A stretch of 64,000 nt of DNA, from assembly GCA_900539375.1 (NCBI GenBank), contig UQBY01000019.1, positions 4,104-68,103 of the forward strand. Reading direction: 5' to 3'. A program made the translations under genes and the position numbers. This stretch comes from an uncultured Clostridium sp. Lineage in GTDB: Bacteria > Bacillota > Clostridia > Clostridiales > Clostridiaceae. This document shows, piece by piece, positions 17,380-25,891 of this stretch; the stretch's first letter is position 1; each line of letters begins with the position of its first letter. The notes under the pieces were generated by a model, which saw nothing but the letters and a program-made list of their open reading frames with translations, ran no database searches and was not told where the DNA came from.

Positions 17380-17748
17380 ATGATACAACAACAAACCTTA
17401 CTTAAAGTAGGAGATAACTCAGGTGCTAAAGAAATTATGTGTATCAGAGTTTTAGGTGGATCTAAAAGAAAGTTCGGTAACATTGGAGATGTAATAGTTG
17501 CTAGCGTTAAAAGTGCAACACCAGGCGGAGTTGTTAAAAAGGGAGACGTTGTAAAGGCTGTTATAGTTAGATCAGTAAGAGGATTAAGAAGAGCAGATGG
17601 TTCATACATAAAGTTTGACGAAAATGCTGCAGTTATAATAAAAGATGATAAGCAACCAAGAGGAACTCGTATCTTCGGGCCAGTTGCAAGAGAGCTAAGA
17701 GATAAGGAATTCAATAAGATATTATCACTAGCACCAGAAGTTCTATAA
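17380..17748 (+). CDS. rplN: 50S ribosomal protein L14
   Basis: L14 forms an intersubunit bridge and contacts silencing factor RsfS in other bacteria. It has 122 residues starting MIQQQTLLKVGDNSGAKE; the GTRIFGPVARELR signature near the C-terminus is intact. AAAGGAGG precedes the ATG. Confidence 0.96.
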   Translation: MIQQQTLLKVGDNSGAKEIMCIRVLGGSKRKFGNIGDVIVASVKSATPGGVVKKGDVVKAVIVRSVRGLRRADGSYIKFDENAAVIIKDDKQPRGTRIFGPVARELRDKEFNKILSLAPEVL

Positions 17749-17766
17749 TAGAGGAGGTGGCCAGAC

Positions 17767-18081
17767 TTGAAGGTACATGTAAGAAAGAATGATACAGTTT
17801 TAGTTATATCAGGAAAAGATAAGGGTAAAACTGGAGAAGTTTTAAAGGTATATCCAAAGACAGGAAAAGTTCTTGTTCAAGGAGTTAATATAGTAAAGAA
17901 GCACCAAAAAGCTAATAGAACACAAGCTGAAAGTGCAATTATAGAAAGAGAAGCTGCTATAAACAGTTCAAAGGTTATGTTATACTGTACAAAATGCAAA
18001 CAACCAACAAGAATCAGCAATAAGTTATTAGAAGATGGTTCTAAGGTTAGAGTTTGTAAGAAGTGCGGAGAAACATTCTAG
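17767..18081 (+). CDS. rplX: 50S ribosomal protein L24 with zinc ribbon
   Basis: L24 initiates 50S assembly through its N-terminal KOW domain (VISGKDKGKTGEV). It has 104 residues, a TTG start after GAGGAGGTGG, and a C-terminal pair of CxxC motifs (CTKC near residue 77 and CKKC near 98), which would bind zinc. Many bacterial L24 proteins have lost these cysteines, so this is a zinc-containing form. It matters for zinc-dependent r-protein remodelling, though I see no paralogue in the window. Confidence 0.94.
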   Translation: MKVHVRKNDTVLVISGKDKGKTGEVLKVYPKTGKVLVQGVNIVKKHQKANRTQAESAIIEREAAINSSKVMLYCTKCKQPTRISNKLLEDGSKVRVCKKCGETF

Positions 18082-18105
18082 AATCTGAAAGGAGGGTAAC
18101 ACAAC

Positions 18106-18645
18106 ATGACAAGACTTCAAGAGAAGTATGAAAAAGAAATTATATCAGCAATGATGGAAAAGTTCGGATATAAGAACATAATGGAAGTTCCAAGACTTGA
18201 AAAGATAGTAATCAACATGGGTGTTGGTGAAGCTAAAGAAAATCAAAAGGTTTTAGAATCAGCAGTTAATGATTTAACTTTAATATCTGGTCAAAAACCA
18301 ATCTTAACTAGAGCAAAGAAATCTGTTGCTAACTTTAAGATTAGAGAAAACATGCCTTTAGGATGTAAGGTTACATTAAGAAAAGCTAAAATGTATGAAT
18401 TTGCAGATAAGTTAATGACAATAGCTCTACCAAGAGTTAGAGACTTCAGAGGCGTTTCAAGCAAAGCTTTTGATGGAAGAGGAAATTATTCTCTAGGAAT
18501 TAAAGAACAATTAATATTCCCAGAAATTGAATACGACAAAGTCGACAAAGTAAGAGGAATGGATATAATCTTCGTTACAACTGCAAAGACTGACGAAGAA
18601 GCAAGAGAATTATTAAGATTCCTTGGAATGCCATTCGCTCAATAA
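18106..18645 (+). CDS. rplE: 50S ribosomal protein L5
   Basis: L5 binds 5S rRNA and contacts the P-site tRNA. It has 179 residues with NMGVGEAKENQKV, the signature SGQKPILTRAKKSVANFKIR and RDFRGVSSKAFDGRGN. AAAGGAGGG precedes the ATG. Confidence 0.96.
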   Translation: MTRLQEKYEKEIISAMMEKFGYKNIMEVPRLEKIVINMGVGEAKENQKVLESAVNDLTLISGQKPILTRAKKSVANFKIRENMPLGCKVTLRKAKMYEFADKLMTIALPRVRDFRGVSSKAFDGRGNYSLGIKEQLIFPEIEYDKVDKVRGMDIIFVTTAKTDEEARELLRFLGMPFAQ

Positions 18646-18660
18646 TAAGGAGGGAAAACT

Positions 18661-18846
18661 GTGGCACGTAAAGCTATTATTGAAAAGTGGAATAAAACAC
18701 CTAAATATAAAACAAGAGCTTATACAAGATGTAGAATATGTGGAAGACCACATGCAGTATTAAAGAAATATGGTATTTGCCGTATTTGCTTTAGAGAACT
18801 TGCTTATAAGGGTCAAATACCTGGTTGTAAGAAAGCAAGCTGGTAA
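18661..18846 (+). CDS. rpsN: 30S ribosomal protein S14, zinc type
   Basis: S14 completes the 30S head. At 61 residues this is the short zinc-binding form, with CRICG and CRICF supplying four cysteines. The start is GTG after AAGGAGGG. No zinc-free S14 copy is present in the window. Confidence 0.95.
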   Translation: MARKAIIEKWNKTPKYKTRAYTRCRICGRPHAVLKKYGICRICFRELAYKGQIPGCKKASW

Positions 18847-18875
18847 TTATCGTATATCGAAAGGAGGCACATTAA

Positions 18876-19274
18876 ATGGTTATGACAGATCCTATAGCAG
18901 ATTTGCTAACTCGTATAAGAAATGCAAATGCTGTGAGACACGAAGTAGTAGAGGTACCTTCTTCAAATGTTAAGAAGGATATTGTAAATATATTATTACA
19001 AGAAGGATACATCAAAGAAATAGAAGAATATAACGATGGTGTTGTACCAATGTTAAGAATAACTCTTAAGTATGGTGCAGGAAAAGAAAGAGTTATAACT
19101 GGTATAAAGAGAATATCTAAGCCAGGTTTAAGAGTTTATTGTAAGAAGGATGAAACTCCAAAGGTTCTTAATGGACTAGGAATTGCTTTAATATCAACTT
19201 CTAAAGGACTTATGGTTGATAGAGAAGCTAGAAAGTTAGGATTAGGTGGAGAAGTAGTTTGTTACGTTTGGTAA
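18876..19274 (+). CDS. rpsH: 30S ribosomal protein S8
   Basis: S8 binds the central domain of 16S rRNA; in E. coli it regulates the spc operon. It has 132 residues with MTDPIADLLTRIRNAN and the C-terminal STSKGLMVDREARKLG signature. AAAGGAGG precedes the ATG; the second Met could also serve as start. Confidence 0.96.
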   Translation: MVMTDPIADLLTRIRNANAVRHEVVEVPSSNVKKDIVNILLQEGYIKEIEEYNDGVVPMLRITLKYGAGKERVITGIKRISKPGLRVYCKKDETPKVLNGLGIALISTSKGLMVDREARKLGLGGEVVCYVW

Positions 19275-19336
19275 TACGTAATTAATAAGTTTTAAAATAT
19301 AATTTAAGTATCGATAAGAATACGGGAGGTGCAAAT

Positions 19337-19879
19337 ATGTCTAGAGTAGGTAGATTACCTATAGCTATACCAGCTGGAGTAACTGTAGCTGTATCTGAAG
19401 AAAATGTTGTTACAGTTAAAGGACCTAAGGGTGAATTGGTTAAAGCTATGAACAAAGACATGAATATAGCAGTTGAAAACAATGAAATACTTGTTACTAG
19501 ACCAAGTGATGATAAAGAGCACAGAGCTCTTCATGGATTAACAAGAGCACTAATCAACAATATGGTAATTGGAGTTAGTGAAGGATACCAAAAGACTTTA
19601 GAACTAGTTGGAGTTGGTTACAGAGCTCAATTACAAGGAAAGAAGCTTGTAATGAATCTTGGATTTTCACATCCAGTTGAAGTAGAACCATTAGAAGGAA
19701 TAACTTTTGAAACTCCAGCACCAACAAAGGTTGTAATCAAAGGAATTGATAAAGAAGTTGTTGGAGCACAAGCAGCGGATATAAGAGCTTGGAGAAAACC
19801 TGAACCATATAAGGGTAAAGGAATTAAGTTCGAAGGTGAATTCATAAGACGTAAAGAAGGTAAGACTGGTAAGAAATAA
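19337..19879 (+). CDS. rplF: 50S ribosomal protein L6
   Basis: L6 lies near the factor-binding site of the 50S. It has 180 residues with two homologous domains and the C-terminal signature RKPEPYKGKGIKFEGE. GGGAGGTG precedes the ATG after a 62-base spacer with no obvious hairpin. Confidence 0.96.
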   Translation: MSRVGRLPIAIPAGVTVAVSEENVVTVKGPKGELVKAMNKDMNIAVENNEILVTRPSDDKEHRALHGLTRALINNMVIGVSEGYQKTLELVGVGYRAQLQGKKLVMNLGFSHPVEVEPLEGITFETPAPTKVVIKGIDKEVVGAQAADIRAWRKPEPYKGKGIKFEGEFIRRKEGKTGKK

Positions 19880-19897
19880 TAGAAAGGAGTGAGGGCT

Positions 19898-20254
19898 ATG
19901 TTCAAGAAGGCTGACAAAAAAGTTAAAAGAGAAAGACGTCACCTTAGAGTTCGTAAGAAAGTTTTCGGTACTCCTGAAAGACCAAGACTTTCAGTATATA
20001 GAAGTGAAAAGAATATATATGCACAAATAATTGATGATATAAATGCTGTAACTTTAACTTCTGCATCAAGCTTAGATAAGTCAATAGCTAAAGGTGGAAA
20101 TAAAGAAGGAGCTAAACTTGTAGGAGAATTAATCGCTAAAAATGCTTTAGAAAAAGGCATAACTGAAGTTGTATTTGACAGAGGTGGATATGTATATCAC
20201 GGAAGAGTACAACAATTAGCAGAATCAGCTAGAGAAGCAGGATTAAAGTTCTAA
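19898..20254 (+). CDS. rplR: 50S ribosomal protein L18
   Basis: L18 binds 5S rRNA together with L5. The ATG at 19898 follows AAAGGAGTGAGGG and gives 118 residues. An in-frame GTG nine bases upstream would overlap that ribosome binding site, so I reject it. RPRLSVYRSEKNIYAQIIDD and VVFDRGGYVYHGRV are typical. Confidence 0.95.
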   Translation: MFKKADKKVKRERRHLRVRKKVFGTPERPRLSVYRSEKNIYAQIIDDINAVTLTSASSLDKSIAKGGNKEGAKLVGELIAKNALEKGITEVVFDRGGYVYHGRVQQLAESAREAGLKF

Positions 20255-20273
20255 TAAATAAGGAGGGAAATAA

Positions 20274-20774
20274 ATGAGAGTCGATCCTAGTAAACTAGAA
20301 GACCTTAAAGAAAAGGTTGTTTTCATAAACAGAGTTACTAAGGTTGTTAAGGGTGGTAGAAATTTCAGATTCAGCGCACTTGTTGTTGTAGGTGACGAAA
20401 ACGGACACGTTGGTGTTGGAATGGGAAAATCTATAGAAATACCAGTAGCAATTAAAAAAGGAATAGAAGATGCCAAGAAAAACATGGTAGAAGTTGCGAT
20501 TGTTGGAACAACTGTTCCTCATGAAATATACGGAACTTTTGGAACTGGTAAGGTTCTTATAATGCCAGCTAAGGAAGGTACTGGAGTTATCGCTGGAGGT
20601 CCAGCTAGAACAGTTCTTGAATTAGCAGGATTAAAGGATGTTAGAGCTAAGTCATTAGGTTCAAACAACCCAAGAAACATGGTAAATGCTACAATTAACG
20701 GATTAGCAGATTTAAGAACAGCTGAAGAAATAGCTAAGTTAAGAGGAAAATCTGTTGAAGAAATTTTAGGTTAG
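20274..20774 (+). CDS. rpsE: 30S ribosomal protein S5
   Basis: S5 acts in decoding accuracy and mRNA unwinding. It has 166 residues; the N-terminal loop VVKGGRNFRFSALVVVGD is the usual site of spectinomycin resistance changes and looks wild type. GGAGGG precedes the ATG. Confidence 0.96.
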   Translation: MRVDPSKLEDLKEKVVFINRVTKVVKGGRNFRFSALVVVGDENGHVGVGMGKSIEIPVAIKKGIEDAKKNMVEVAIVGTTVPHEIYGTFGTGKVLIMPAKEGTGVIAGGPARTVLELAGLKDVRAKSLGSNNPRNMVNATINGLADLRTAEEIAKLRGKSVEEILG

Positions 20775-20787
20775 GAGGTATTTTGCA

Positions 20788-20967
20788 ATGGCAAAATTAA
20801 GAATAACTCTAGTAAAGAGCTTAATAGGAAGAAAAAAAGACCATATAACTACTGCAAATACCCTTGGACTTAGAAAAATAGGTAAAACAGTAGAACATGA
20901 GGGAACTCCTCAAATACAAGGTATGATTAAGAAAATTGACTACTTATTAAAGGTAGAAGAAATATAA
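20788..20967 (+). CDS. rpmD: 50S ribosomal protein L30
   Basis: This 59-residue gene lies between rpsE and rplO, where rpmD is always found. The protein begins MAKLRITLVKSLIGRKKDH and has the typical TANTLGLRKIGKTVEH core. TTAGGAGG precedes the ATG and overlaps the rpsE stop region. Confidence 0.95.
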   Translation: MAKLRITLVKSLIGRKKDHITTANTLGLRKIGKTVEHEGTPQIQGMIKKIDYLLKVEEI

Positions 20968-20988
20968 TAACGAGGAGGTGCACTAAGT

Positions 20989-21429
20989 ATGAAACTTCAT
21001 GAATTAAAGCCAGCAGCAGGAAGCAAGAAAGCTCCTAAAAGAGTTGGTAGAGGAACTGGTTCAGGTTTAGGAAGAAACGCTGGAAAAGGTGAAAAGGGTC
21101 AAAACGCTAGATCAGGTGGTGGAGTAAGACCTGGTTTTGAAGGAGGCCAAATGCCTTTATACAGAAGACTTCCAAAGAGAGGATTCACAAATATATTTGC
21201 TAAGAAAATTGTTAGCATAAATGTTGATAGATTAAATGTATTTGAGAACGGAACTGAAGTAACTCCAGAAGTATTACTTGAAGCAAGAGTAATAAGCAAG
21301 GTTATGGATGGCGTTAAAATACTTGGAAATGGAAACATAGAAAAGGCTTTAACAATAAAAGGATGTAAACTTTCAAAATCTGCAGTAGAGAAAATCGAAG
21401 CAGCTGGAGGAAAAGTTGAGGTGATTTAA
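20989..21429 (+). CDS. rplO: 50S ribosomal protein L15
   Basis: L15 is a late 50S assembly protein with a long glycine/arginine-rich N-terminal extension (RVGRGTGSGLGRNAGKG, then SGGGVRPGFEGGQMPLYRR). It has 146 residues and a GAGGAGGTG ribosome binding site. secY begins one base after its stop, the usual tight coupling. Confidence 0.96.
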   Translation: MKLHELKPAAGSKKAPKRVGRGTGSGLGRNAGKGEKGQNARSGGGVRPGFEGGQMPLYRRLPKRGFTNIFAKKIVSINVDRLNVFENGTEVTPEVLLEARVISKVMDGVKILGNGNIEKALTIKGCKLSKSAVEKIEAAGGKVEVI

Positions 21430-21430
21430 T

Positions 21431-22711
21431 ATGCTATCAACCCTACGTAATGCATGGAAAGTACCAGAATTGAGAAAAAAGTTTATATGGACTATATTTT
21501 TAGTTGCAATTTTCAGGTTAGGAACTCAGATTCCTCTTCCTGGAATTGATACTTCTTTCTTAAAACAGTTAACTGAATCTGGTAGCTTGTTAGGTTTCTA
21601 TGACTTAATATCAGGAGGAGCATTTAGTCAGTTTAGTATATTAGCATTAGGTGTAATGCCATATATTAATGCATCAATTATTATGCAGTTATTGACAATC
21701 GCTGTTCCTTATTTAGAAGATCTTCAAAAAGAAGGTCAAGAAGGAAGAAAGAAAATACAAAATGCTACACGTTATTTATCATTAGCAATAGCAGTAATTA
21801 TTGGAATAGGAACATTATTTACTATTGCAAATAATGGTGGAGTATCTGGTCTTGGAAAGTTTGATATGGGAGTTATTGTATTCTCATTAGTTGTAGGTTC
21901 AACTTTTTGTATATGGCTAGGTGATCAAATTACTGTAAAGGGATTTGGAAATGGTACATCTATATTAATATTTGTAAATATTGTTTCTAGAGTGCCTCAA
22001 ACAATAGCTCAATTATATAGTTCTTATAAGGTAGCAGAAACAATCAGCATAGTAGAATTAGTACTATTTATAGTTGGAGTATTAGTTTTACTTTTAGCAT
22101 GTATATACTTCAGTTTAGCAGAAAGAAAAGTTCCAGTACAATATGCTGGTAAGGCTATGGGAAATAAGATGATGAAGGCTCAATCTTCTCATATTCCATT
22201 TAGTATTATAAGTGCAGCAGTAATAGCAATAATATTTGCTATGTCTGTTATGGGATTCCCAGAAGTGCTTGCAAACTTTTTCCCTAAGAATTCAGTTTTG
22301 AAGGTGTTAACAACAGGTGAATTTAGTCCATTCAATAGAAGTTCATGGGTATATGTAGTAGTATATGCTATATTAACAGTATTCTTTACTTGGTTCTATA
22401 ATGAAGTTACATTAAAACCTGAAGAAATGGCTGAAAACTTAAATAAATCAGCAGGCTTTGTTCCGGGAGTTAGACCAGGAGAAGAAACTGAAAAGTATTT
22501 TGAAAGAATTTTAGCTAGAATATCTTTTATTGGAGGAGTTTTTGCAGCAATATTAGCAATTATTCCAATATTAATAGATCAATATAGTAATTTTAAAAAT
22601 ATGTCCTTTGGAGCAACAGCATTACTTATTGTTATTGGAGTAGCTCTTGATTTTAATAGAAGACTTGAGTCTCAAATGGTAGTGCGTCATTACGAAGGAT
22701 TCTTAAAATAG
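21431..22711 (+). CDS. secY: Protein translocase subunit SecY
   Basis: SecY is the membrane channel of the general secretion pathway. It has 426 residues with ten predicted transmembrane segments, starting at about residues 19-37. The plug region and the cytosolic loops (KVPVQYAGKAMG; PEEMAENLNKSAGFVPGVRPG) are standard. Its ribosome binding site GAGGTGATT lies inside the end of rplO. Confidence 0.97.
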   Translation: MLSTLRNAWKVPELRKKFIWTIFLVAIFRLGTQIPLPGIDTSFLKQLTESGSLLGFYDLISGGAFSQFSILALGVMPYINASIIMQLLTIAVPYLEDLQKEGQEGRKKIQNATRYLSLAIAVIIGIGTLFTIANNGGVSGLGKFDMGVIVFSLVVGSTFCIWLGDQITVKGFGNGTSILIFVNIVSRVPQTIAQLYSSYKVAETISIVELVLFIVGVLVLLLACIYFSLAERKVPVQYAGKAMGNKMMKAQSSHIPFSIISAAVIAIIFAMSVMGFPEVLANFFPKNSVLKVLTTGEFSPFNRSSWVYVVVYAILTVFFTWFYNEVTLKPEEMAENLNKSAGFVPGVRPGEETEKYFERILARISFIGGVFAAILAIIPILIDQYSNFKNMSFGATALLIVIGVALDFNRRLESQMVVRHYEGFLK

Positions 22712-22737
22712 ATTATAAGATGGAGATGATGATGCCC

Positions 22738-23382
22738 GTGAAGATTATACTATTAGGTCCTCCAGGAGCCGGAAAAGGAACACAGGCAAAATCAATTAGT
22801 AATAAATATTCTATACCTCATATTTCAACTGGTGATATTTTTAGAAAAAATATTTCTGAAAATACACCTCTTGGAATAGAAGCTAAGAGTTATATGGATA
22901 ATGGGCAATTAGTTCCTGATGAAGTTACTATTAACATGGTAAAAGATAGACTTCAACAAGAAGATTGCAAACAAGGATATCTATTAGATGGTTTCCCAAG
23001 AACTGTAAGTCAAGCGGAAGCACTTCAAGATTTCTTGGATAGCAGAAATGAATCTCTTGATACAGCATTATTAATAGAAGTGCCAAGAGATTTTATTCTT
23101 GAAAGAATGACAGGAAGAAGGGTATGTCCATCATGTGGAGCAAGTTATCACATTAAATTTAATCCAGCAGCTAATGGAAAGTGTGAATTATGTGGTTCTG
23201 ATGTTGTTCAAAGAAAAGATGATACAGAAGAAACAGTAAAAGAAAGACTTGATGTTTATGAAAAACAAACCCAGCCACTAATTGATTTCTATAAAGATAA
23301 AAATTTACTTTCAACAGTAGATGGAACTCAGGCAATAAATAAAGTTTTCGAAAGCATTTGCAAAGTATTGGGAAATAAGTAA
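22738..23382 (+). CDS. adk: Adenylate kinase, zinc lid type
   Basis: Adk interconverts AMP, ADP and ATP. I choose GTG 22738 because it gives 214 residues starting VKIILLGPPGAGKGTQ, the standard Adk opening, with a GGAGATGATG site upstream; ATG codons at 22720 and after would add up to six atypical residues. The P-loop, the DGFPRT motif and a lid with two CxxC pairs (CPSC, CELC), the zinc-binding type of Gram-positive Adk, are visible. It overlaps map by one base. Confidence 0.93.
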   Translation: MKIILLGPPGAGKGTQAKSISNKYSIPHISTGDIFRKNISENTPLGIEAKSYMDNGQLVPDEVTINMVKDRLQQEDCKQGYLLDGFPRTVSQAEALQDFLDSRNESLDTALLIEVPRDFILERMTGRRVCPSCGASYHIKFNPAANGKCELCGSDVVQRKDDTEETVKERLDVYEKQTQPLIDFYKDKNLLSTVDGTQAINKVFESICKVLGNK

Positions 23383-24131
23383 TGATTTTGATAAAAAAAG
23401 ATTATGAAATTGACCATATGAGAAAGTCTGGAAGAATTTTGGCTGAGACATTACTAGTGGTAGAAGAAAATATAAAACCTGGTATAACTACTTCAGAATT
23501 AGACAGGATAGCAGAAGAATTTATAACTAAGCAGGGAGCTAAGCCATCATTTAAGGGATTATATGGTTTTCCTTCTTCACTATGTATATCTGTAAATGAG
23601 CAAGTAGTTCATGGAATACCAGGAGCCTATAAATTAAAAGAGGGCGATATAATCAGTGTAGATTGTGGAGTACTTCTAAATGGATTCCATGGAGATGCAG
23701 CAAGAACTTTTCCAGTAGGAGAAGTATCACTAGAAGCACAGAGACTGATTGATGTTACAAGAGATTGCTTTTTTGAGGGAGTTAAATTTGCTCAAGTTGG
23801 CAATAGATTAACAGATATTTCACATGAAATACAGAAATATGTAGAAGCTTCAGCTTTTTCAGTAGTTAGGGACTATGTTGGGCACGGAATAGGAAGAAGT
23901 GTTCACGAAGAGCCGAATGTGCCAAATTTCGGTAGAGCAGGTAAAGGTCCAAAACTTGTAGAGGGTATGGTTTTAGCAATAGAACCTATGGTTAATGTAG
24001 GAACTCATAAAGTTAGAACACTCAAGGATGGGTGGACAGTTGTCACTAGAGATGGTAAGCTATCTGCACATTATGAAAATACCGTTGCAATTTTACCAGA
24101 TGGACCAGAAATATTAACATTAATTAAATAG
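23382..24131 (+). CDS. map: Methionine aminopeptidase type I
   Basis: This enzyme removes the initiator methionine from new proteins. It has 249 residues. The five metal ligands are visible in order: Asp in VDCG, Asp in HGDAART, His in GHGIGRSVHEEP, Glu in AIEPM and Glu in SAHYENTV. The ATG overlaps the adk stop (TAATG). There is no N-terminal SH3-linker or zinc extension. Confidence 0.96.
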   Translation: MILIKKDYEIDHMRKSGRILAETLLVVEENIKPGITTSELDRIAEEFITKQGAKPSFKGLYGFPSSLCISVNEQVVHGIPGAYKLKEGDIISVDCGVLLNGFHGDAARTFPVGEVSLEAQRLIDVTRDCFFEGVKFAQVGNRLTDISHEIQKYVEASAFSVVRDYVGHGIGRSVHEEPNVPNFGRAGKGPKLVEGMVLAIEPMVNVGTHKVRTLKDGWTVVTRDGKLSAHYENTVAILPDGPEILTLIK

Positions 24132-24203
24132 AAGTGGTGCTTAGTTATAAATTCGCATTAAAAGTATGTGATTTATACTAAGGTAATCATCGAGGTGAAT
24201 AGT

Positions 24204-24485
24204 TTGCAAAACAATGACTTGATTGGAAAAATGGTATTGTCTAAGGCTGGAAGAGATAAAAATCATATGTATATAGTAATTGGTTCTTTAAATGATCAAT
24301 ATGTATTCTTATCTAATGGAAATACTAAATGCATAGACAATCCAAAAAAGAAAAAATTAAAGCATTTAGATTTTTATGATGGTATTGATGATGAAATCAA
24401 ATCAGCTATAATAAATAGAGACAATGATATTGATTTAAAAATAAAAAGATTTCTAAAACTAAAAGGCATTGTTAAGGAGGGTTGA
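24204..24485 (+). CDS. Small KOW-domain, L14e/L24-like protein
   Basis: This is a 93-residue protein found between map and infA in clostridial spc clusters. I place the start at TTG 24204 after CGAGGTGAAT; the 12 codons upstream in frame lie before that site. The N-terminal half (LIGKMVLSKAGRDKNHMYIV) has the KOW pattern of RNA-binding ribosomal proteins, and the C-terminal half is lysine-rich and acidic mixed. It probably binds RNA or the ribosome, but the exact function is not known to me. Confidence 0.8.
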   Translation: MQNNDLIGKMVLSKAGRDKNHMYIVIGSLNDQYVFLSNGNTKCIDNPKKKKLKHLDFYDGIDDEIKSAIINRDNDIDLKIKRFLKLKGIVKEG

Positions 24486-24492
24486 TTACCTT

Positions 24493-24711
24493 ATGTCAAA
24501 AGATGATGTTATAGAGATGCAAGGTACAGTACTAGAAGCATTACCTAATGCTACATTCCAAGTGGAATTAGAGAGTGGTCATGTTATTTTAGCACATATA
24601 TCAGGAAAATTAAGAATGAATTTCATAAGAATTTTACCAGGAGATAAAGTAACAGTGGAACTTTCTCCATATGATTTATCAAAAGGTAGAATTACATGGA
24701 GAGCAAAATAA
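24493..24711 (+). CDS. infA: Translation initiation factor IF-1
   Basis: IF-1 occupies the A site of the 30S subunit during initiation. The ATG at 24493 gives 72 residues, the universal length, starting MSKDDVIEMQGTVLEALPNA. GGAGGG lies inside the end of the KOW gene, so translation is coupled. The OB-fold landmarks (HISGKLRMNFIRILPGD) are intact. Confidence 0.97.
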   Translation: MSKDDVIEMQGTVLEALPNATFQVELESGHVILAHISGKLRMNFIRILPGDKVTVELSPYDLSKGRITWRAK

Positions 24712-24754
24712 AGATAGCAAATGCTATCACTAACTAAAACAAGGAGGGTTAGCT

Positions 24755-24868
24755 ATGAAAGTAAGACCATCAGTTAAGCCTATTTGCGATAAGTGTAAGA
24801 TAATTAGAAGAAAAGGAAGAGTAATGGTTATCTGCGAAAATCCAAAGCACAAGCAAAAACAAGGCTAA
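24755..24868 (+). CDS. rpmJ: 50S ribosomal protein L36
   Basis: This 37-residue gene follows infA. It encodes MKVRPSVKPICDKCKII at the start and has the zinc-binding Cys, Cys, Cys and His ligands (CDKC, then C and H near residues 27 and 32). AAGGAGGG precedes the ATG. It is the zinc-containing form. Confidence 0.96.
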   Translation: MKVRPSVKPICDKCKIIRRKGRVMVICENPKHKQKQG

Positions 24869-24915
24869 TATATTAAAAACAAATAAAAAAATATCATTAA
24901 TATGCTGAAAAATTA

Positions 24916-24944
24916 TTGACTTTTTTTGAAAAGTCACATATGAT
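24916..24944 (+). promoter_or_regulatory. Internal promoter before rpsM (alpha operon)
   Basis: TTGACT at 24916 and TATGAT at 24939 are 17 bases apart. It would give rpsM-rpsK-rpsD-rpoA-rplQ an independent transcript in addition to read-through from the S10/spc part. Confidence 0.75.
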
Positions 24945-24971
24945 TATATAGGCAATAAATTAATAATTAGG

Positions 24972-25030
24972 TTTTAGGAGCGGCTGAAAGAAGGGGAGAA
25001 CTCCTTCTTTACCTAAAATTTTATTATATA
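24972..25030 (+). promoter_or_regulatory. Attenuator-like leader structure before rpsM
   Basis: An outer stem TTTTAGG/CCTAAAA (24972-24978 with 25012-25018) encloses an inner stem AAAGAAGG/CCTTCTTT (24987-24994 with 25003-25010). An eight-base bulge AGCGGCTG lies on the 5' side against one base on the 3' side. The stem is followed directly by TTTTATTATAT, so the structure resembles an intrinsic terminator placed about 60 bases after the start of the alpha operon transcript. A role in r-protein feedback is plausible but inferred. Confidence 0.6.
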
Positions 25031-25088
25031 CTTAAATAATATTGAATAACTTTAAAAGTACTTTGATTACCAGGAGGTGCAAAAATTA

Positions 25089-25454
25089 ATGGCAAGAATA
25101 GCAGGTATTGACCTACCAAGAGAAAAAAGAGTTGAAATAGGTCTAACATATATATTCGGAATAGGATTAGCTACATCACAAAAGATTTTAGCTGAAACTG
25201 GAATAAATCCTGATACAAGAGTTAAAGATTTAACAGAAGATGAAGTTAATGCAATTAGAGATTATATAAAAACTTTAAATGTTGAAGGTGATTTAAGAAG
25301 AGAGGTTGCTTTAAACATTAAGAGATTACAAGAAATAGGATGCTACAGAGGAATCAGACATAGAAAAGGTCTTCCAGTTAGAGGTCAAAAGACTAAGACT
25401 AATGCAAGAACTAGAAAAGGTCCTAAGAAGACTATAGCAAATAAGAAGAAGTAA
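25089..25454 (+). CDS. rpsM: 30S ribosomal protein S13
   Basis: S13 contacts the P-site tRNA and the 50S. The ATG at 25089 follows CAGGAGGTG and gives 121 residues starting MARIAGIDLPREKRVEIGL. The helix-two-turn-helix region and the basic tail RTRKGPKKTIANKKK are normal. It begins the alpha operon behind its own promoter. Confidence 0.96.
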   Translation: MARIAGIDLPREKRVEIGLTYIFGIGLATSQKILAETGINPDTRVKDLTEDEVNAIRDYIKTLNVEGDLRREVALNIKRLQEIGCYRGIRHRKGLPVRGQKTKTNARTRKGPKKTIANKKK

Positions 25455-25468
25455 TAGGAGGATAGAAA

Positions 25469-25864
25469 ATGGCAGCTCAAAAAGTTAAAAAGACTAGAAG
25501 AAGAAAAGAAAGAAAAAACGTTGAGCATGGTGCAGCACACATCAAGTCAACTTTCAACAACTCAATAGTTACTTTGACAGATGCAGTAGGAAATGCTTTA
25601 TCTTGGTCAAGTGCAGGAGCTCTAGGATTTAGAGGATCAAGAAAAAGTACTCCATTTGCAGCTCAAATGGCAGCTGAAACAGCAGCTAAGGTAGCTATGG
25701 AACACGGATTAAAGAGTATAGAAGTATATGTAAAGGGTCCAGGTGCTGGTAGAGAAGCAGCAATAAGATCTTTACAAGCAGCAGGATTAGAAGTAACTTT
25801 AATAAAAGATGTTACTCCAATTCCACACAATGGATGTAGACCACCAAAGAGAAGAAGAGTTTAG
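25469..25864 (+). CDS. rpsK: 30S ribosomal protein S11
   Basis: S11 lies on the 30S platform near the anti-Shine-Dalgarno helix. It has 131 residues with AHIKSTFNNSIVTLTD and the C-terminal signature DVTPIPHNGCRPPKRRRV. It is 14 bases downstream of rpsM with AGGAGGA. Confidence 0.96.
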   Translation: MAAQKVKKTRRRKERKNVEHGAAHIKSTFNNSIVTLTDAVGNALSWSSAGALGFRGSRKSTPFAAQMAAETAAKVAMEHGLKSIEVYVKGPGAGREAAIRSLQAAGLEVTLIKDVTPIPHNGCRPPKRRRV

Positions 25865-25891
25865 TAATAATCATAATAGGAGGTGTAATTA

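Noticed and set aside
17238..17714. A 158-codon minus-strand frame across rpsQ and rplN.
   Set aside because: It is fully antisense to two ribosomal protein genes and resembles no protein I know.
19275..19336. A possible internal promoter before rplF.
   Set aside because: The 62-base gap is AT-rich, but I could not find two hexamers at proper spacing.
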